From an uncultured Christensenellaceae bacterium (GTDB taxonomy: Bacteria; Bacillota; Clostridia; Christensenellales; Pumilibacteraceae): 64,000 nt of DNA. Shown piece after piece: positions 60,639 through 64,000 of the stretch (position 1 is its first letter; the number at the start of each line of letters is the position of its first letter). The notes under the pieces were generated by a model that saw nothing but the letters and a program-made list of their open reading frames with translations, was not told the DNA's origin and did not search any database. The position numbers and the translations under genes are program-made. The DNA is taken from NCBI GenBank assembly GCA_910587595.1, contig CAJULQ010000001.1, forward strand, positions 496,001 to 560,000, read 5' to 3'.

Positions 60639-61028
60639 TTAAAATATTCCTTTCGGACCTCTACACCCGCACCGTTTGCAATAGTCGCCGCAATCGCCGC
60701 ACCACCACTTCTTCCAATTTGGATCGTCGAGGTGTTTGCACCCGTAGTCGTTAGGCATCGCGCCTGCTTGCCTTGCTTCTTCTTCGCCCGTTTTGGCGAG
60801 CCATTCGTCGATTTCTTTTATTACAGCTTTGCCCGTCGCTTGCGCGTCTTGTCGCATATCAAGCTCACCCATAAGAGCATCTTTTTCCGCTTCGAGCTGC
60901 TCGATTACGTTTAACGCTTCGCCGGTCACTATTCCCAAATCGCCGCAGTATTCACGCGCCGGGCATCTCTCACACGCTTCGTGTTCGCTGCATACGTCAA
61001 GGGCTTGCTTTAATTGTTCGGTGGTCAT
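60639..61028 (-). CDS. Cysteine-rich phage protein, probable zinc binding
   Basis: 129 residues. N-terminal CSEHEACERCPAREYCGDLG (four Cys) and C-terminal WWCGDCGDYCKRCGCRGP (five Cys) flank a helical coiled-coil-like middle (IEQLEAEKDALMGELDMRQD). Two metal sites are likely. It may dimerise through the middle. No family recognised. Confidence 0.6.
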   Translation of the reverse strand: MTTEQLKQALDVCSEHEACERCPAREYCGDLGIVTGEALNVIEQLEAEKDALMGELDMRQDAQATGKAVIKEIDEWLAKTGEEEARQAGAMPNDYGCKHLDDPNWKKWWCGDCGDYCKRCGCRGPKGIF

Positions 61029-61034
61029 TTCTTG

Positions 61035-61550
61035 TTAGCCCCCTATTCTTGGATCGGGAGCTTTCCATTGGAAGTCGTCAAAGGTTATATCGTTGTTTGT
61101 CACGATTTCCCCATTCACGATCTCTACGTCTTGGCAAAATTCCATTCCTTGTTCGGTTGCAAAAATCTTGAAGTCAACCCCGTACTTCTTCGATATTTCT
61201 TGCAAGTTTCCCGCAATTATTCCCCACGCTTGCCGAACGTCAATGCAAATTATGAATTTATTTTCTTCTTTGCTGTTTCGGTAATAAGTGTAAATATCTT
61301 TGCTATTTATGAACATTCGGCGCGTGTCTTTGATATATAAGTCTATTGTGTTCTTGACGGTGATTTCGTCCTCGCCAATCTCGATCGGACAATCGCGCGG
61401 CACGCTCGTTTCTATCAACCCGCGATTACCTTGTTTATCTGTGCCGAGATTGAATTTGTGATCTTCATACGCTATTCCGTTGCGTATAAAGTTTTCGATT
61501 TGTTCTTTCGTTCCTCTTATTTTGAGGACACCCTCGCTCCAATTAGGCAT
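61035..61550 (-). CDS. Phage protein of the YubB/DUF1281-like type
   Basis: 171 residues beginning MPNWSEGVLKIRGTKEQIEN and ending with FQWKAPDPRIGG. The opening MPNW-xxG-xLxIRG pattern recurs in small phage proteins with ferredoxin-like fold. Overlaps the GIY-YIG gene by eight bases. Function unknown. Confidence 0.62.
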   Translation of the reverse strand: MPNWSEGVLKIRGTKEQIENFIRNGIAYEDHKFNLGTDKQGNRGLIETSVPRDCPIEIGEDEITVKNTIDLYIKDTRRMFINSKDIYTYYRNSKEENKFIICIDVRQAWGIIAGNLQEISKKYGVDFKIFATEQGMEFCQDVEIVNGEIVTNNDITFDDFQWKAPDPRIGG

Positions 61551-62052
61551 TGTTATTATCTCCTTGATTGATTATTTGATAAAATTTTTGTAAGGCGTTT
61601 TCGTGCCTTTTGGTGGGTTTATTTGCTGTTATAACCGCCGTAAGGTACAAGTCGAATAAATGCTTGATTTCCTTTATTGCGTTTTTGTAGCCTTGTTGCA
61701 AGCCGTCGTGGTAGCCTTTCGCGGGGCGGTTGTCCGCTATTCCGAACTTGCCACTGTCTTGCCCTCCGGCTGTCTTGTTGCGGAGCTGATAGCCCCGATT
61801 TGCGTAGTCACTTATCAGCAACCGCTCGTTATTGTCGAGCTGCTCTTCGGGGCAATTAGCGTATTCGATTTGCCACCCGGTCGGGTTCGTATCGCTATAC
61901 AGTCCGTGCTTTTTAATCGAAAGGTCTATGTGCTGATAGCCGTTCAAATGTTGCGCGAGCCGCGTCAGTAAACGCTTCGCTTGCCCGACGTATGCGTATT
62001 TGAAGCCGCTCTCGTAGCGCGTTAATATGTAGATGCCGCTCTCGTCGTTCAC
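61543..62052 (-). CDS. GIY-YIG nuclease
   Basis: 169 residues from GTG 62052. The signature GIYILTRYESGFKYAYVGQA starts at residue 6 and fits the GIY-YIG catalytic strand pair; LLTRLAQHL and ERLLISDYANRG carry the helices. The frame stays open upstream to the stop of the VP2 gene at 62137, and the 27 codons there (KAIEAKNKQRILAVCPDVND) read like the normal family start, yet contain no ATG/GTG/TTG ahead of the GTG. So the true start is uncertain and may have been lost when the VP2 cassette was inserted. Confidence 0.82.
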   Translation of the reverse strand: MNDESGIYILTRYESGFKYAYVGQAKRLLTRLAQHLNGYQHIDLSIKKHGLYSDTNPTGWQIEYANCPEEQLDNNERLLISDYANRGYQLRNKTAGGQDSGKFGIADNRPAKGYHDGLQQGYKNAIKEIKHLFDLYLTAVITANKPTKRHENALQKFYQIINQGDNNNA

Positions 62053-62136
62053 GTCCGGGCAAACTGCAAGTATGCGCTGCTTGTTCTTCGCTTCGATCGC
62101 TTTTAGCTGTCGCCAATTCGTACCCAGTTTGTCGGC

Positions 62137-63366
62137 TCACTCGTCCTTTCCACAAAAGCAAAGGCGCGCGCCGATACTCGGAAACGCATTCGACGCCGAA
62201 CAAAGGCAACTCAGCTGGAACGCGCCCGCATCCGCGCCAAAGCCATAATAGCCCCCGAAAAACGGGACACAGCCGGCGTCGCTTCGCCACGTTGAGCCGT
62301 AATTGCAGTAGTACGCTTCGCCCGCGCGCAAATTGTCGTCGGCTTCGCTCGGCGCAAAACCGAGCTTGTTGTCGCCGTGTATATCGGTTATCGCGCCGCA
62401 TACCATATTCGGCAAATTCGCCGCAATCTCGTAACCGTCGCCCTTGTCGTTAAAGTTTCCGTCCGCAATCTTGATTTTATCGGTCGTAATGAAGCCGTCC
62501 ACCCATTCAAAAATGTTGCCCCATAAGTCCTCGATGCCGTGGCATTTCATTTGAACGTCGCCGTCTTGACTGCCGAAGTACAGCCCGTCTTTGTCCGTGT
62601 TGCCCGTAGGCGCGAAGCTGTCCGCTTCGGTGTAACCTTTACCGAGCGCGGCGCGGCTGTCAAGGCTCTTATAGCGAACTACATACAGCGCTTGTAAAAG
62701 CGTTAGCTTGTTAAACGGCAGTATCTCGTAGCCATTTCCGTTGGCTTGCGCGGTTTTGCGGAACGCTCCAATCGTTTTATTGTTCGCCGGCAAAACGCCG
62801 CTTATAGAGCGCAATTTACCGTCCACAATATGCCCTTTGTACGCGCCGATATAGAACTTGTCGCGCACCTTGCCTTTGTAGCTGAATGCGTAGTCGGTAA
62901 AGCCGTCAGCGAGCGAACGCGCATCGTCCGTTATCTCAACGTATGTATAGTGTTCGTCTTTGCGTATGCGGTAAAATATCTTGCCGAACTCGACCATAGT
63001 GTCGAAGTATGCGCGCATTTTCCCGATCGGCTCGCCGCTCGCCGTGCGTCCGTAATCGTTCGGGTCTAAATAGTCTACGACCCTACCGTCGCAAAGTAAG
63101 CACGGCTTTATCTTGGCGAATACGGGGTTATCAGCCCAACTGCCCGGCTTTGTTCCGTCAGCCGGCATATAGCGCGCCGCCTCGCCTATGTATTCGACAG
63201 CTTCTTCGGGGTCGCTGTTCTCGCGGTCGATCCGAACGCCCCACGCTTTGTACTGCGGTTTGTTGACGGTTACTTTCGGCACTTCCGTAAGCTCTACCGC
63301 GCCGCTGTATTTTATTCCAGCAATCTCGATCTCGATTGTGCCGCTGATTTTGGTCTTGGTTTCCAT
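62137..63366 (-). CDS. DGR variable protein 2, second lectin-fold target
   Basis: 409 residues from ATG 63366 (GGAGG upstream; the frame to 63441 overlaps the HNH region). N-terminal METKTKISGTIEIEIAGIKY is a small beta domain that differs from VP1 (no collagen repeats). From residue about 45 the protein shares the VP1 core: WGVRIDRENSDPEEAVEYIG, SYKGKVRDKFYIGAYKGHIV, GIEDLWGNIFEWVDGFITTD and VPFFGGYYGFGADAG. The C-terminus (62164-62271) is VR2. It is located in the early region, not near the tail genes, so it may act in the cytoplasm or in the host rather than on the virion. Confidence 0.93.
   Translation of the reverse strand: METKTKISGTIEIEIAGIKYSGAVELTEVPKVTVNKPQYKAWGVRIDRENSDPEEAVEYIGEAARYMPADGTKPGSWADNPVFAKIKPCLLCDGRVVDYLDPNDYGRTASGEPIGKMRAYFDTMVEFGKIFYRIRKDEHYTYVEITDDARSLADGFTDYAFSYKGKVRDKFYIGAYKGHIVDGKLRSISGVLPANNKTIGAFRKTAQANGNGYEILPFNKLTLLQALYVVRYKSLDSRAALGKGYTEADSFAPTGNTDKDGLYFGSQDGDVQMKCHGIEDLWGNIFEWVDGFITTDKIKIADGNFNDKGDGYEIAANLPNMVCGAITDIHGDNKLGFAPSEADDNLRAGEAYYCNYGSTWRSDAGCVPFFGGYYGFGADAGAFQLSCLCSASNAFPSIGARLCFCGKDE
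62164..62271 (-). repeat. DGR variable repeat 2 (VR2)
   Basis: 108 bp aligned to TR 37188-37295 with no gaps. All 24 differences are at template adenines of the coding strand. Beyond base 62271 and below 62164 differences occur at other bases, which marks the repeat edges. The GC-rich GGCGCGCGC is shared with VR1 at the coding 3' side. Confidence 0.94.
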
Positions 63367-63370
63367 GTAG

Positions 63371-63673
63371 TTATTCCTCCGATTTTTTATTTTGTTGGGC
63401 GGCTCTTGTTCTCGCCCGTGTTTCCGCTCTATGCGGAGCATCGTATGTGTTGTGGCACTTTTGACATAGTGCGCGTAGGTTGCTCGGGTCGTTGTTCTCC
63501 GGCGTGTGGTCTAAATGCGCTATGGTTAGCACGACGCGGCTTCCGTTCTCTCGAATGGTGTAGTTTGCTATGCCGCAAAACTCGCACTTATTGTCGGCGC
63601 GTTCGAGAATGCTTGCGCGTATGTCTTTCCAATTCTTCGGGTATCGCTCTTTATTTTCCGGTCGTATCGGCAT
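63371..63673 (-). CDS. HNH endonuclease
   Basis: 100 residues. CEFCGIANYTIRENGSRVVL, then TIAHLDHTPENNDPSNLRAL and CQKCHNTYDAPHRAET show the HNH Cys-pair zinc site and catalytic His in AHLDH. Small phage HNH enzymes are often packaging nucleases or homing enzymes. Here it lies between the helicase loader and the VP2 gene, not next to terminase, so homing is more likely than packaging. Confidence 0.9.
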   Translation of the reverse strand: MPIRPENKERYPKNWKDIRASILERADNKCEFCGIANYTIRENGSRVVLTIAHLDHTPENNDPSNLRALCQKCHNTYDAPHRAETRARTRAAQQNKKSEE

Positions 63674-63687
63674 ATTCCCTCCGACGG

Positions 63688-64000
63688 CTATATGCCGTAT
63701 TTTTTTGCGACGTCGTTCACGTCTTTGCGTACCGTCGAACGGAAGTCGTCGCCCTCGAGCTTCAAAACTCGCGTAGCTATTTCGTTGATGCGCTCGATTA
63801 TCGCTTTATCAAGCCGTAGCTCGCTTGCGAGCGCGCTTATCTCGTAGTTTGACGAGAATATGGTCGGCTTTTGCGCGTTGTATCGTGCATTTATCACTTC
63901 GAACAGCTTTTCTTCTGCCCACTTGGACGAACTCGCATTGTACTCGCGCCCGATAAACTCTTTGCCTAAATCGTCAATGAACGCGAAGTCGTATGCTTGC
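63688..64000 (-). CDS. DnaC-like helicase loader ATPase (partial, N-terminus off the right edge)
   Basis: The open frame runs from the stop at 63688 to the window end at 64000 and continues beyond. It includes the Walker B region YDFAFIDDLGKEFIGREY, sensor region FEVINARYNAQKPTIFSSNY and a helical C-terminal ERINEIATRVLKLEGDDFRS. Typical of AAA+ helicase loaders (DnaC/IstB type) in phage replication modules. Walker A would lie past the edge. Confidence 0.85.
   Translation of the reverse strand, partial: QAYDFAFIDDLGKEFIGREYNASSSKWAEEKLFEVINARYNAQKPTIFSSNYEISALASELRLDKAIIERINEIATRVLKLEGDDFRSTVRKDVNDVAKKYGI

Larger units (their letters stand above)
33050..64000 (-). mobile_element. Phage genome, probably a prophage (partial; continues past the right edge)
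   Basis: Nearly all genes lie on the minus strand in classical modules. From the right: replication (helicase loader), small early genes, a DNA modification group, late activator and promoter, small and large terminase, portal, scaffold, capsid, head-tail connectors, tail, baseplate, DGR, XkdX and membrane proteins. Integrase, repressor, endolysin and the right attachment site are not in the window. On the left it ends at a terminator near 33,061, beside the RHH-transposase unit. Integration is inferred from continuity with host carbohydrate genes. An assembly join is another possibility. Confidence 0.85.

Noticed and set aside
61913..62401. A 162-codon minus-strand frame overlapping VP2 and GIY-YIG
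   Set aside because: It is a shadow of the two real genes in another frame with Arg-rich low-quality sequence.
1..64000. tRNA or rRNA genes, including a tRNA as phage attachment site
   Set aside because: I saw no cloverleaf-like sequence or conserved T-arm in the intergenic gaps; short gaps inside the phage were also checked by eye only.

Overview
The window looks like a chromosomal segment of a low-to-mid GC Gram-positive, gut-type Clostridia/Firmicutes bacterium. The signs are lipobox lipoproteins, ABC sugar importers without their own ATPase, AGGAGG ribosome sites, LacI-family sugar regulators, and collagen-like phage tail proteins. Most of the left half is dedicated to plant or dietary polysaccharide use, and nearly everything from about 33 kb to the right edge is a phage genome (probably a prophage) on the minus strand, still unfinished at base 64000. 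Species cannot be named from the sequence.

Region 1 (1-13.9 kb) is a fructan locus. It holds a secreted multidomain GH32 enzyme that runs off the left edge, a LacI regulator on the plus strand, and a minus-strand operon: small membrane protein, substrate-binding lipoprotein, two permeases, cytoplasmic GH32 fructosidase, and a 1,546-residue GH32-like lipoprotein. A 34-bp palindrome overlaps the operon promoter. The inferred flow is extracellular cleavage of fructan, ABC uptake of oligosaccharides, and intracellular hydrolysis.

Region 2 (14-17.1 kb) has a GH2 beta-glycosidase, a low-molecular-weight tyrosine phosphatase and a YdcF-like protein. An AT-rich stretch (17.05-17.63 kb) holds a nested inverted-repeat element and a small relict ORF.

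Region 3 (17.6-31.6 kb) is a starch/maltodextrin operon: starch-binding-type lipoprotein, lipoprotein alpha-amylase, secreted protein of unknown role, LacI regulator, intracellular GH13 enzyme, MalE-F-G type importer and glycogen/maltodextrin phosphorylase. It has a strong promoter and three copies of a TTAACYGTTTAAC operator-like motif.

Region 4 (31.8-33.05 kb) is a self-regulated ribbon-helix-helix plus DDE-transposase unit at the edge of the phage.

Region 5 (33.06-64 kb) is the phage. Read right to left it has a helicase loader (partial), HNH, a second DGR target protein, GIY-YIG, small early genes, a PP-loop ATPase/PAPS-reductase-like protein, a frameshifted C5-cytosine methyltransferase, an ArpU-like activator and late promoter, a ParB-like/adenine-type methyltransferase split by a G9 tract, a phage S-adenosylmethionine synthetase, terminase, portal, scaffold, capsid, connectors, tail, baseplate, DGR target 1, template repeat, reverse transcriptase, XkdX and several membrane proteins.

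The most important discovery is a complete diversity-generating retroelement (DGR): one reverse transcriptase, one template repeat (37186-37300) and two variable repeats. VR1 ends the adjacent tail-fibre-like gene. VR2 ends a second lectin-fold gene 25 kb away in the early region. By hand alignment, all 18 differences of VR1 and all 24 differences of the VR2 core fall on template adenines (coding strand), which is the signature of adenine-specific mutagenic retrohoming. A second theme is a phage methylation module (SAM synthetase, two methyltransferases, PP-loop enzyme) in which both methyltransferase genes are interrupted at G9 tracts.
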